Part shown: one piece after another, positions 7,801-15,319 of the stretch | How positions within the stretch are numbered: the stretch's first letter is position 1 | Layout of the letters: every line of letters starts with the position of its first letter | DNA from: a virus | IMG/VR virus record: IMGVR_UViG_3300034102_000850 | Span: 1-26,731 of that record | DNA: 26,731 bases | Direction: 5' to 3' (one strand) | Notes under the pieces: model-generated | What the model was told of the DNA's origin: nothing | Seen by the model: only the letters and a program-made list of their open reading frames with translations | Database searches by the model: none | Translations under genes and position numbers: made by a program

Positions 7801-10800
7801 GCACGATTGTTGGTTAATCCTCCAATGCTTGTGTTACCTTGATTGCTATATTGTAGGATATCACCGTTAGTTAATCCGTGACTGGTTAAAATAATATTAC
7901 CAGTACCTGTATTAACATCTGTATTTCCACTAAAACTAAATGTAGTAAACGCGGCAAGGTCGCTTATGGTTGTAACAGGAGCATTATCGTCTTCAAAATA
8001 GTCGTTGACTGCACCTGTAGCGTTAAATTTAGTTTTACTTCCAACTAAATCAACATACAGTCTTGTATCTGCACGGTTAGCAGTAATTTGAAATCCGCTG
8101 CCTGTACCACCAATTGTGGCTGCACTCGCACTTAATACGTTACCACTGGCATATCCAGAACCTCCGCTGACGATGGTTACGTCAGTGACAGCACCGTTGG
8201 TAACAGTGATATCTGCCGTAGCACCAGTGCCGCTGCCACTTACGTTAGTTAACGCAACACCAGTATAAGTTACGCTACCGCTTCCTGGAGTGTATAAACT
8301 TCCACCTAATAAACTACTTAGGTTTAGTCCATATAATACGCCTGCACGATATTCTGTAATTTGGCCTTGTGCAAGACCAATTGCACTGGTAATTGTATTA
8401 CCGTTGGTAAAATTATATCCTGTGCCACTTAGTAATAAGAACTGACTGCTAGTGTCGTTGTTCAAGAAATAGTTATCAACAATTTCTGCAACAGCAGTTA
8501 ATCCACTTGGATACACTCCTGTGACCACGGATCCATTCTTACGAATAGTTTGTGTGGCGTTGTCTTCTGTAAATGTACCGGTTACACCATATAGTGTTAC
8601 ACTAGTCCCGCTAGTGACTGCTTCTTTAACACGACCCGAACCGGTTGTTCCTGTTTGTGTAATTAGATCTCCAACAACTGCGGTTAATGTGCCGCCAGTT
8701 AAAGTTAGAGTTTGTTGTTGATAAGTTTCGCTGGCATTATCGCCGTTAAACACTTCTACTGTTGGTATTTTTTCGCTTAATAATAAACGGCCACCAAATG
8801 TTGAAGTTGCATAAGTTGTAACACCTCTTAGTGGAGGAATCAAGTCAACGTTAATCTGTCCAGAACTATTTAACTGAACAAGTGCTCCTGCAACTGAGTT
8901 GGTAGAAACGTTTTTATCAAGTACACTACCCAATCTGTTGTTAATAAAACTACGAATAGCCTTTTGTGTAGTCAATCGACTGTCACTAGCGCCGCCAATT
9001 TCATTATCACCTAAGCCAGTATCGTTACTAATACTACTAATTTCAATGCTAGACAATGATAGTCGTAGTACGTTCAACTGTCCAACAGTAACTTCAGTAC
9101 GGAATGTAATCTTACCAGTGTTGTTCTCAGCCTTAATGAAGTCACCGACTAAGAAGTCACCTGCTTCGTTGGTACCTGATGTGTAAACTCGTCCTGGTAA
9201 TTCAGTATACTGCTGGTAAGCAAGAATGGTCTGTCCACCGTTTTGTGGCAATGCATTATAGTCTGTACCTGCGCCTGCAAATTCCCATGTATGTGAAGAA
9301 CTGTTTAAGATACTTGGACGATGGTAATTACACTTAAATCCGATAGTACCGCTTGGGTTTTGTATCTGACTTGCAGTTCTAGTACTGTTTGTTTTTACAA
9401 CTGCGGTGTATAAATCTGTACGATCTTCTACAGATACTATTGGTATGGCAGTGTATGTGCTTTGATCTGCTGTAATTGTACTTAATAATGTAAATTTAAT
9501 ACGCTGTTGTTCTTCGCCAATTGTTGTCAATTCGTTAGAAACAACTAGTTCTCGTGTTGCCGGAGTCCAACTTAGTACGTAGGCATTGTTTGTGAATGCT
9601 CCAGTACTACCAGTAATTTGAGAACCGATTGCAAATACATAGTCAGGGGTTGATTCAGGCAGTGTTAATGTTTGATAACTGTTGTGACTGCTGACGACAG
9701 ATTCAACAAAGAATTCTTCGACGTTTTTAGCAATACGATGTGTACCTACACCGCCAGTTTGAATATCTGCAAGATATGCTAGTCCGTTGTCATTGAATAA
9801 TTGAATTGTATTGGCACTAATAACTTTAACAAAGTAGATACCGTTATCAATTAAACCTAAAATACTAAGGTTACCAGATACAGGCAAGTCTGCATAGTAG
9901 TAGACACTATCGCCATTTAATAATCCGTGATCTGGAATAGTAATGATATTTGATACGATATTAACTGCACCGCCTACTGCAAATTCTAATGGCAGTGCTC
10001 CAGTGCTAATTGCACCGTTGCTGGAAATATCAATTTCATTTTCTAGTGCTCTAACCGCAGTTACAGTTGTAACACTACCTAGTACACCGTCACCGCCTGT
10101 CTTGGTTAGATATTTGCCAGTGACGATGCCTGTGGTGTTTACACCAGTTAAGGTTGCAGTGTAAGGACCGCTGCCTGCAATATCTGTAATAACACCAGTA
10201 CGATCTGCAATTGTATCAAACGCACGAGAGTCAAAAGACAACTCTGTGCTGGCTGTTTTAAAGTTACTGGTTACGTCTACATCGGTACTAGCATTGCGGA
10301 ACTTCAATACATATTGTGCTACCGGTTCGCGTTCTGTTCCTAGTGTTGTTAATGTAATTCGGCCGCCGTTGGTGCCTGTTGCGGCAACAAATCCTTTGTC
10401 AAATGAGAATACGTTCGGACTGAAACCGCTTGATCGTAGTGCGTACAAGCCAAAGTTGGTGGCTGAGTTAGTAATAGATAGGTATCCGCCTGACTGTGTA
10501 TACGAACCGTTCAAACAGAAGATCTGGAAACACGACACGATCTGCGCATAACCATCGTTGGTTACTAGCCAACCTGTACCACCGAATGAAACCATGGTAA
10601 AGGCGTTGGCAACCATGGACTTACCTTGTGGAGGTGTTGCACCATCCACTGGATTTTCCTGTTCAATTTCAAATCCTGGAGGACTAATGTTAGGTTCTCT
10701 AATCTTTTCACCGTCTACCCAAATACCATTACCACCTAAGAACGAAATAATAGAGCAGTTTTGAATATACGGTGATAGTGAAATTTGTGGTTTGTTTCTA

Positions 10801-13800
10801 CGTAGACCAAAGTAGCCTGAACGATCAACTGTGTCATCTAGTGGGTCGTCAAACGCCACGCACCAGTTAAATGTATAGTTAGGAACTAAGTTTTCGTCTA
10901 GTCCATCTCGGAAAGTGAACCCAGTCATGTAAGCACCGTTACGAATACGGAACATATCCTTACCTGCGTTCAACGGACGAATAACCACAGAACGTAAACT
11001 GTCACCTACAACAGAAACTTTGTCTGGAATAATAATTGGGTTATCAATGTAAAAGTCGCCTGCGGCAACCTGAATAGTGATAGGAACTTCTTGGAAACTG
11101 TTGGCAACAACTGTAGGTGCAGGTTGTCCTTCAAAAATACCAATAATAGTATTGAATAGTGTTTCAATGTCAGTTAATGCGGCTGCGCCAGATATACTAG
11201 GATACTTAACTTGTGTTGGTTCTGCGCCAATAGGCTGGAAGAATGGGCTGATGGTTTGATTTTGTACAATCTGTTTAGCAATTCTTTTAGCATACTTGTT
11301 GGCTTCAGCCGTTTCAAATCGTTGATCTGAAATAACCAATGCCGCGCTGGTATTGCCGGCTTCGTAGTAAGCAAGTCCGGCTTCAACGCTTCGTTCGTTA
11401 CCGCCAAGAATAAAGTCAAGAATTACTGCATCAAGAATCAATCCTGTATCACGAGAACAAGTTGCGCTGTTGTAAACAAATCCTGTAAATGTATCTGCAA
11501 TATAATCTACAACGTTGTCGATAATTGCATTGCGGTTAGTTACTTTAAATGCTGTAAATGGGCCTGTTATCGCGCCAACTTGCCAACTTAGGTCAGGTTC
11601 TACTTCTGCTGGAATAGTTCCAATGCCGTTGATGATAACTCCTGAAATAATACCTAGTAAACCAGTTAATGTACCTGCTTCAACAGTTGTGGCATTACTG
11701 CCACTAGTGACCTGTGTTACCGCAGTTTGATAAACATCTGTCACTGTTACACCGCGAACAACCTTGTCTGTAAGATATGCTAGGCGATCAATGGCTTGAG
11801 ATGTAACACTTTCTTGATTAGGAACTTGTGTGTCGTATGTACTACCATCTAATGATATCCAATAAGCATTGGCCGCGCCAACTGTTGCACTATTTCCGCC
11901 GTATAATACGTCATAAGTAATTGCGTCAACAATATACCCTACATCTCTTGCACATTTTGCTTCGTTATAGGCAAAATCTTGGAATGTTGTTTGTACAAAG
12001 TCGATTGTGTCGTCGATGATTGTTTGACGATCTGCAACTAGTTCTAATCTTGCGTTCTGTAATCCAGTAGTTGCCCACGACAAATCTGGGTTAATGGCTG
12101 TTGGTAATGCTGATAAACCGTTTTCTACAACGTTTGTTATGATAGTTAGTAACGAGCCTGCGGTTGCTGTTTCAATAGAACTTGCAGATATTGCACCTAA
12201 AGACTGACTTGCACCACTGTATGCTTTAATAAGACTAATGTTAACAATGTCAGCAGTTGTAGCACCTGATCCCCAAGTATCTGTCACTGTTTTGCTAACT
12301 GTCAAGGTGATTGTATTTGAACTAATAGTAGTGTTAGTAACACTTACTTCAATGCCGTTGACATAAATTTCGTAAGGTTCAGTGCCGTCTAGTGCAACAA
12401 AGTCTGCTAAAAATGCTGTTCCGTTGCTATTGCCAGTGGCTTCTAATATTAAGGTATTACTACTCCAACTGGTTATTGCGAATCCATTAGTAGATGCAGA
12501 TCCTTTTGTATAAACTGTACGATCTAGACTTGGGGTTACTGCTACTCCAGTTAATACTTCGTCGACAATAGTAGACAAATACTCAAATGCTTTTTTAGTT
12601 TGAAATATTTGATCTGGTACTTGTGTTACTGCGCCCACCCAGTATGCATTTGCGGCTGTACGTGTAGCAGTGTTACCGCCATATAATACGTCATAGGTCA
12701 GTGCATCAACAATATACTTTACATCACGTTCGCATTTTGTTTGATTGTAAGAGAAACCATCAAACGTTGTGGTCAAGTATGCGCTGGTGTTGGTGATAAT
12801 TGTTGGTTTTGCTGTTGCTAAAGAATCTGTAGCCGCCACAATGTTTACATTTACCCATCCAAAACTTGGGTAAGTTGGTGTTGGTAATCCTGCTGGAGTT
12901 TCAGCAGTGATAACATCTATAATCAATTGTAGATCTGCAGAAACTAATGTTGCTTCTGCACTAGTACCTACTGCGGCTGATCCAACACCTGATTGTGTTT
13001 CAATATTTCCAGATGTTACTGTTACTGCCTGTCCTTGTATAATCTGAGATAGAACAGTGTTTAATCGGTTATAGGCTGCAATAGTTCCATCTTTTTGACC
13101 TGCGCCTAATTGTCCAAGTGTACCTACAAAGTAAGAATTAGCGGCAACAATACTTGCAGAATTTCCACCATATAATAAGTCATAGGTCAGTGCATCAATA
13201 ATGTAGCCAACGTCACGAGCACATTTTACACTGTTGTATGTAAATCCATCGAATGTGCTGCCAGGTGCGGCTGTGGCAATTTGATTATTAATCCATGCAA
13301 CAATTTCTGACTTGGCAAAATTTCGGTTTCCAATAAGTTGATTTTTAGAATTAATAACTGCTTGGGTTGCATTTGCTGGGTTGGTAAATGTTAAAGCATC
13401 TGCAGATGTATCTGTGGACACTACTCCGTTTCTAATAATATCGACGACTTCGTCAAAGGCAGCACCGACGCGAGTTACAGTAGTTCCGTTTATACTTACT
13501 GCGGCTAAGGCAGCGGTTTTTGCAAATTCAATACCTGCAATAGTTTGTATATTTTGTCCACTTAGTACATAAGAACTGTTGGCACGTTGATAGGCTAGGC
13601 CTGCTGTTACAGCATTAAAGTTTGTACCTAAGGCAGCATCGTAACGTGCGGCATCAATAATGATCCCAAGATCACGTTCGCAGGTTGTTTTTACAATACC
13701 ATTATATGTGTAACCTACAAACTGTTTGTTAATATATGTACTAACTGCATCGGCTATGAAATTACGATTGGCCTGTAACTGATCCTTTGCATCTATTTCA

Positions 13801-15263
13801 TCTTGAGTAGCATTACTAGGTGCGTTAAAAATAATAGCATCAGTTGAATCGTCACCTTCAGCGTTGGCAATAATGTCTAAGATTTCGTCAAATGCTAATG
13901 TAACTCTTTGCACTGCTGTAGCATCGCCGGTGACACTTAATAATGCTTGACTCTTAGCAAATTGGAATGCCGCAACAGTTTGTAATTTTTGATTATTTTC
14001 TAAGTAGTCTGCATTAGCACGTAGATAAGCACGGCCTGCAACAACAGCATTATAGTTTGTGTTTAGTACTGCGTCAAAACCTGCGGCGTCTAATAACAGT
14101 CCTGTGTCACGAGCACATTTTTCTTCGTTGTAGGTAAAGTCAGAATAGTTAGTATTAATCCAAGCAATAACTTCTTCTTTTAAGAAGTTTTTATTTGCCT
14201 GTAATTTATCTTTGGCTGCAATTTCTTCAGTGCTTGTTCCAGCATTACTAGGATATACGATTGCGTCTGTACTGTCGTCGCCGATGTCGTTTTCTAAAAT
14301 GTCAACAATTTCTGCAAATGCTGTGTTATAGCGACTAAGTGCAGTTGCGTTGGTGCTAACAAACGATAAACCTTCTTGTTGCGCTTGAAGAATTGCACTC
14401 TTAGTTTGAAGAATTTGATCTTGGATAACTGTGTAGGCATTTTCACGACGATATGAAAGACCTGTAGTCACAGCCTTGTAGTTTGATCCTATTGCAAAAT
14501 CTAATGCTACTGCGTCAATAATTAGTCCAAGATCTCTGCGGCACTTTGTTTCGTCGTATTGGAAATTTACAAAGTTAGCATCGATCCACTTAATAACTTG
14601 ACTTTGGATAAAACTACGGTTGGCTTCTAGTAAACGCTTGGCATTAAATTTGCCTTGTCCTGGATCAACTAACGGACGTAGACCTAAACTTGCGGCAATT
14701 TGTGCGGCACGTTTTAAACTACGCACAGGTGCGTTAACACCATCGTTGTCATCACTACCTTTTCTGTCTGAGACATAAACACGGTTACCGCCAAAACTAT
14801 CTGGACTACTCCACTCTAAGTTACCTTGGCCGTCTAGTGCTAATACGCTTTGGTCGATAGGCTGGAATGTTGGCAATTTGATTTCATAACTAAAGTCAAC
14901 ATTGTCTGGACCTTTAATAGTTACGGTGTTTGCATTCGCGGCATCATTAAAAATCAAACCTTTTTGATTTTTAATTCTTACATCGTTGACAAATTCTGTT
15001 CCGTCTTCTGTAACTTCGAATTGCGTTACATTGTCAACTTTATTAATAATTTTACTAGGTGTAGTACCGCCGTCGTCGTTTGTGGTAACACTGGTGTCAC
15101 GTTCAAACGTTGTTTTAGTAATATCAAGTATAGTATCGTCTTCTTTCTTTAGAAAGACTTTACCGTCAGCAGTATTCATCGCTAGTTCGCCTTGAACCAA
15201 CGACCCTGGACTTGGTGTTACACCCGCATTGTTATTTCTCTTAAAAAGGATTCTTGATGCCAT
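4473..15263 (-). CDS. Giant tail fibre protein, 3596 residues
   Basis: Domains in order: an N-terminal fibre start domain (1-50, MASRILFKRNN..GELAMNT..GKVFLK), similar to the start of the fibre at 830; RVYVSDRKGSDDNDG (161-175), a common lead-in to beta-helix repeats; seven KCxRD repeats (209-1330); a beta-helix-like region (1395-1625, VSVVGDSLRSVVIRP, GMTGF-type turns, YIQNCSI); a block HTWEFAGAGTDYNALPQNGG..GRVYTSGTNEAGDFLVGDF (1991-2042) also known from marine T4-like fibres; three HGLxxGDxVxY repeats (1764-2593); one ~53-residue beta repeat (2987-3038); GTQTLTNKTF (3280-3289); and a closing YADLAENYLGDVKYEEGTVV domain (3474-3596). The likely role is a long trimeric fibre or tail-surface protein for host recognition; this is inferred from the architecture. 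The ATG has GAGGA 5 nt upstream and a late box at 15292-15299. The end is set by a terminator. There is no frameshift over 10.8 kb, so it is under selection as one protein. Confidence 0.9.
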   Translation of the reverse strand: MASRILFKRNNNAGVTPSPGSLVQGELAMNTADGKVFLKKEDDTILDITKTTFERDTSVTTNDDGGTTPSKIINKVDNVTQFEVTEDGTEFVNDVRIKNQKGLIFNDAANANTVTIKGPDNVDFSYEIKLPTFQPIDQSVLALDGQGNLEWSSPDSFGGNRVYVSDRKGSDDNDGVNAPVRSLKRAAQIAASLGLRPLVDPGQGKFNAKRLLEANRSFIQSQVIKWIDANFVNFQYDETKCRRDLGLIIDAVALDFAIGSNYKAVTTGLSYRRENAYTVIQDQILQTKSAILQAQQEGLSFVSTNATALSRYNTAFAEIVDILENDIGDDSTDAIVYPSNAGTSTEEIAAKDKLQANKNFLKEEVIAWINTNYSDFTYNEEKCARDTGLLLDAAGFDAVLNTNYNAVVAGRAYLRANADYLENNQKLQTVAAFQFAKSQALLSVTGDATAVQRVTLAFDEILDIIANAEGDDSTDAIIFNAPSNATQDEIDAKDQLQANRNFIADAVSTYINKQFVGYTYNGIVKTTCERDLGIIIDAARYDAALGTNFNAVTAGLAYQRANSSYVLSGQNIQTIAGIEFAKTAALAAVSINGTTVTRVGAAFDEVVDIIRNGVVSTDTSADALTFTNPANATQAVINSKNQLIGNRNFAKSEIVAWINNQIATAAPGSTFDGFTYNSVKCARDVGYIIDALTYDLLYGGNSASIVAANSYFVGTLGQLGAGQKDGTIAAYNRLNTVLSQIIQGQAVTVTSGNIETQSGVGSAAVGTSAEATLVSADLQLIIDVITAETPAGLPTPTYPSFGWVNVNIVAATDSLATAKPTIITNTSAYLTTTFDGFSYNQTKCERDVKYIVDALTYDVLYGGNTATRTAANAYWVGAVTQVPDQIFQTKKAFEYLSTIVDEVLTGVAVTPSLDRTVYTKGSASTNGFAITSWSSNTLILEATGNSNGTAFLADFVALDGTEPYEIYVNGIEVSVTNTTISSNTITLTVSKTVTDTWGSGATTADIVNISLIKAYSGASQSLGAISASSIETATAGSLLTIITNVVENGLSALPTAINPDLSWATTGLQNARLELVADRQTIIDDTIDFVQTTFQDFAYNEAKCARDVGYIVDAITYDVLYGGNSATVGAANAYWISLDGSTYDTQVPNQESVTSQAIDRLAYLTDKVVRGVTVTDVYQTAVTQVTSGSNATTVEAGTLTGLLGIISGVIINGIGTIPAEVEPDLSWQVGAITGPFTAFKVTNRNAIIDNVVDYIADTFTGFVYNSATCSRDTGLILDAVILDFILGGNERSVEAGLAYYEAGNTSAALVISDQRFETAEANKYAKRIAKQIVQNQTISPFFQPIGAEPTQVKYPSISGAAALTDIETLFNTIIGIFEGQPAPTVVANSFQEVPITIQVAAGDFYIDNPIIIPDKVSVVGDSLRSVVIRPLNAGKDMFRIRNGAYMTGFTFRDGLDENLVPNYTFNWCVAFDDPLDDTVDRSGYFGLRRNKPQISLSPYIQNCSIISFLGGNGIWVDGEKIREPNISPPGFEIEQENPVDGATPPQGKSMVANAFTMVSFGGTGWLVTNDGYAQIVSCFQIFCLNGSYTQSGGYLSITNSATNFGLYALRSSGFSPNVFSFDKGFVAATGTNGGRITLTTLGTEREPVAQYVLKFRNASTDVDVTSNFKTASTELSFDSRAFDTIADRTGVITDIAGSGPYTATLTGVNTTGIVTGKYLTKTGGDGVLGSVTTVTAVRALENEIDISSNGAISTGALPLEFAVGGAVNIVSNIITIPDHGLLNGDSVYYYADLPVSGNLSILGLIDNGIYFVKVISANTIQLFNDNGLAYLADIQTGGVGTHRIAKNVEEFFVESVVSSHNSYQTLTLPESTPDYVFAIGSQITGSTGAFTNNAYVLSWTPATRELVVSNELTTIGEEQQRIKFTLLSTITADQSTYTAIPIVSVEDRTDLYTAVVKTNSTRTASQIQNPSGTIGFKCNYHRPSILNSSSHTWEFAGAGTDYNALPQNGGQTILAYQQYTELPGRVYTSGTNEAGDFLVGDFIKAENNTGKITFRTEVTVGQLNVLRLSLSSIEISSISNDTGLGDNEIGGASDSRLTTQKAIRSFINNRLGSVLDKNVSTNSVAGALVQLNSSGQINVDLIPPLRGVTTYATSTFGGRLLLSEKIPTVEVFNGDNASETYQQQTLTLTGGTLTAVVGDLITQTGTTGSGRVKEAVTSGTSVTLYGVTGTFTEDNATQTIRKNGSVVTGVYPSGLTAVAEIVDNYFLNNDTSSQFLLLSGTGYNFTNGNTITSAIGLAQGQITEYRAGVLYGLNLSSLLGGSLYTPGSGSVTYTGVALTNVSGSGTGATADITVTNGAVTDVTIVSGGSGYASGNVLSASAATIGGTGSGFQITANRADTRLYVDLVGSKTKFNATGAVNDYFEDDNAPVTTISDLAAFTTFSFSGNTDVNTGTGNIILTSHGLTNGDILQYSNQGNTSIGGLTNNRAYFIKVINANAIQLYTNYALNPADQVLLTATSTGTHTLTRNTVSIGSTSLSFLYKAGHGFTTGDPVYVEGTDLPAGLTADSYYFVGSVSTNTFTLHTGRTNALASVGGTTTSRVTFTDVGSSSATLTTQNVAFTATVNNSSSLSANWGTVSVSSLDASNIVSGVFATSRLASAGTANTQTFLRGDSSFAFAVQGIRKNSNTAISLSGDTYTDGGDTIYYNIPILDVDKVDGDGGTPNFTNPGVSSFDKSQFAVGKATNIPADTGNVSIKPGVIDAGFLGGQPGTYYTNPDNFSKAVPVLKGGTGLTTYLQGDLLYAGAGGSLTQLPIGGVSSVLSSDGSIPSWTTNLNLAGSVTAGSALFNSNTQSTSNTTGALQVTGGIGATGNAFIGGNLTVGGAISFNSSLSITGDDAVITLSPGGTGSVSIQPAGVTTIGTLGVQTTLVGNLSATQNQQIINFSPTGTNSAITINSAGSLTLGAAAAGGINVTTDITSTGDIAVNGGDITTTATTFNLVNANATTVNIAGAGTAVAIGASLVGTTTVRNNLTVNGDVTLSGTNATLSATAVTIADNAIQLAQRSTPTNAVADGGGIILKGTTDHTILWDVTNTNWTLNEHVNIPTGKTYKVNNVAVLSATALGSTVVGSSLTSVGTLTGGTWTANVIAGQYGGTGVANTGRTITLGGNLTTSGSFNTTIAVSNTTSVTLPTSGTLIGTNDTGTVSNNMLAGAIPNNKLANSSITLNGSLVNLGDTVIVTANLANNLTVGTGLQLDSGTTFNGGSARTISITSGVVTTTGTQTLTNKTFTDSSTLFQDDVDNTKKMAFDVSGVTANVTRTLSVPNVSGTIVTTGDTGSVSNTMLAGSIANAKLTNSTISGVALGSNLFSLTAGSFLTWSVGTTFNGSAASTLAVDATNANTGSKVVARDSSGNFSAGTITASLSGLASAATNIRVSSTDYAGNTASSANTVALRDGSSDIYANLFRGTATTARYADLAENYLGDVKYEEGTVVMFGGDAEVTLALDGTRKVAGVVSTNPAHLMNDGLKGETVVALALQGRVPCKVTGKIRKGDMLVAAGNGCARAEEDPKMGQVIGKALEDFDGDSGVIEVVVGRM
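6150..6305 (-). repeat. Single GGDITT...TTTVRNN module in the giant fibre
   Basis: Residues 2987-3038 (NGGDITTTATTFNLVN, TTVNIAGAG, then GTTTVRNNLTVNGD) are nearly the same as the first copy in the 2310-residue protein (about residue 990). They also match the two copies in the 404-residue protein. This is one exchangeable beta module shared by three neighbours. Confidence 0.8.
7485..9974 (-). repeat. Three HGLxxGDxVxY-type repeats in the giant fibre
   Basis: Related segments of about 60-80 residues lie at 1764-1844 (HGLLNGDSVYYY, GIYFVKVISANTIQLF), 2448-2526 (HGLTNGDILQYS, AYFIKVINANAIQLYT) and 2531-2593 (HGFTTGDPVYVE, YYFVGSVSTNTFTLHT). The first two are about 600 residues apart, the last two adjacent. 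They look like small beta domains; a GGSGY glycine-rich segment sits between the first and second. Confidence 0.7.
10389..11081 (-). other. Right-handed beta-helix-like region of the giant fibre
   Basis: Residues 1395-1625 contain ITIQVAAGDFYIDNPIIIP, VSVVGDSLRSVVIRP, MFRIRNGAYMTGFTFRDG, YIQNCSIISF, GNGIWVDG, WLVTNDGYAQIVSCF and LSITNSATNFGLYALR. This is the strand-turn pattern of pectate-lyase-like helices found in phage spikes. No catalytic site is recognised, so it may be purely structural or bind glycans. Confidence 0.7.
11274..14639 (-). repeat. Seven tandem KCxRD repeats in the giant fibre
   Basis: Residues 209-1330 hold seven copies of a domain with signature YN..KCxRDxGxIIDAxxYD, followed by G.N and an A..Y strand. 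The cysteines are at 241, 383, 528, 681, 844, 1104 and 1269, so the spacings are 142, 145, 153, 163, 260 and 165. Each copy starts with an alpha-helical NR.FI...I.WI stretch. Copies 1-3 have DA..(L)D.AL.TN-type endings while copies 4-6 have DALTYDLLYGGN, so two subfamilies are present. The long interval holds an extra beta-rich insertion. Confidence 0.88.
12216..12530 (-). other. Inserted beta-rich segment between KCxRD repeats 5 and 6
   Basis: Residues 912-1016 have no match to the repeat. They start near TPSLDRTVYTKGSAS and include a TEPYEIYVNGIEVSVTNT strand pair and TITLTVSKTVTDTW. The insertion accounts for about 95 of the 260 residues between the cysteines at 844 and 1104. Confidence 0.55.
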
Positions 15264-15291
15264 AATATTCCTCGTTTTCCTTGTCTGTTCT

Positions 15292-15299
15292 TATTTACC
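15292..15299 (-). promoter_or_regulatory. Late-promoter-like box GGTAAATA before the giant fibre
   Basis: On the minus strand this is GGTAAATA in the 56-base gap between the 2310-residue and 3596-residue genes. A start near 15286 gives a 23-nt leader with GAGGA five bases before the ATG. It probably adds transcripts for the giant fibre to those reading through from upstream. Confidence 0.55.
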
Positions 15300-15319
15300 G
15301 TTTCTAAAATCCACGTTCT

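Noticed and set aside
11274-14639. CRISPR-like or DNA-level direct repeat array
   Set aside because: The repetition is in protein sequence with 142-163-residue period and degenerate DNA; there are no short identical repeats with unique spacers.
15264-15319. Terminator between the 2310- and 3596-residue fibre genes
   Set aside because: I see no GC-rich hairpin with a U-run on the minus strand in this 56-base gap, so read-through is expected along with the added late box.
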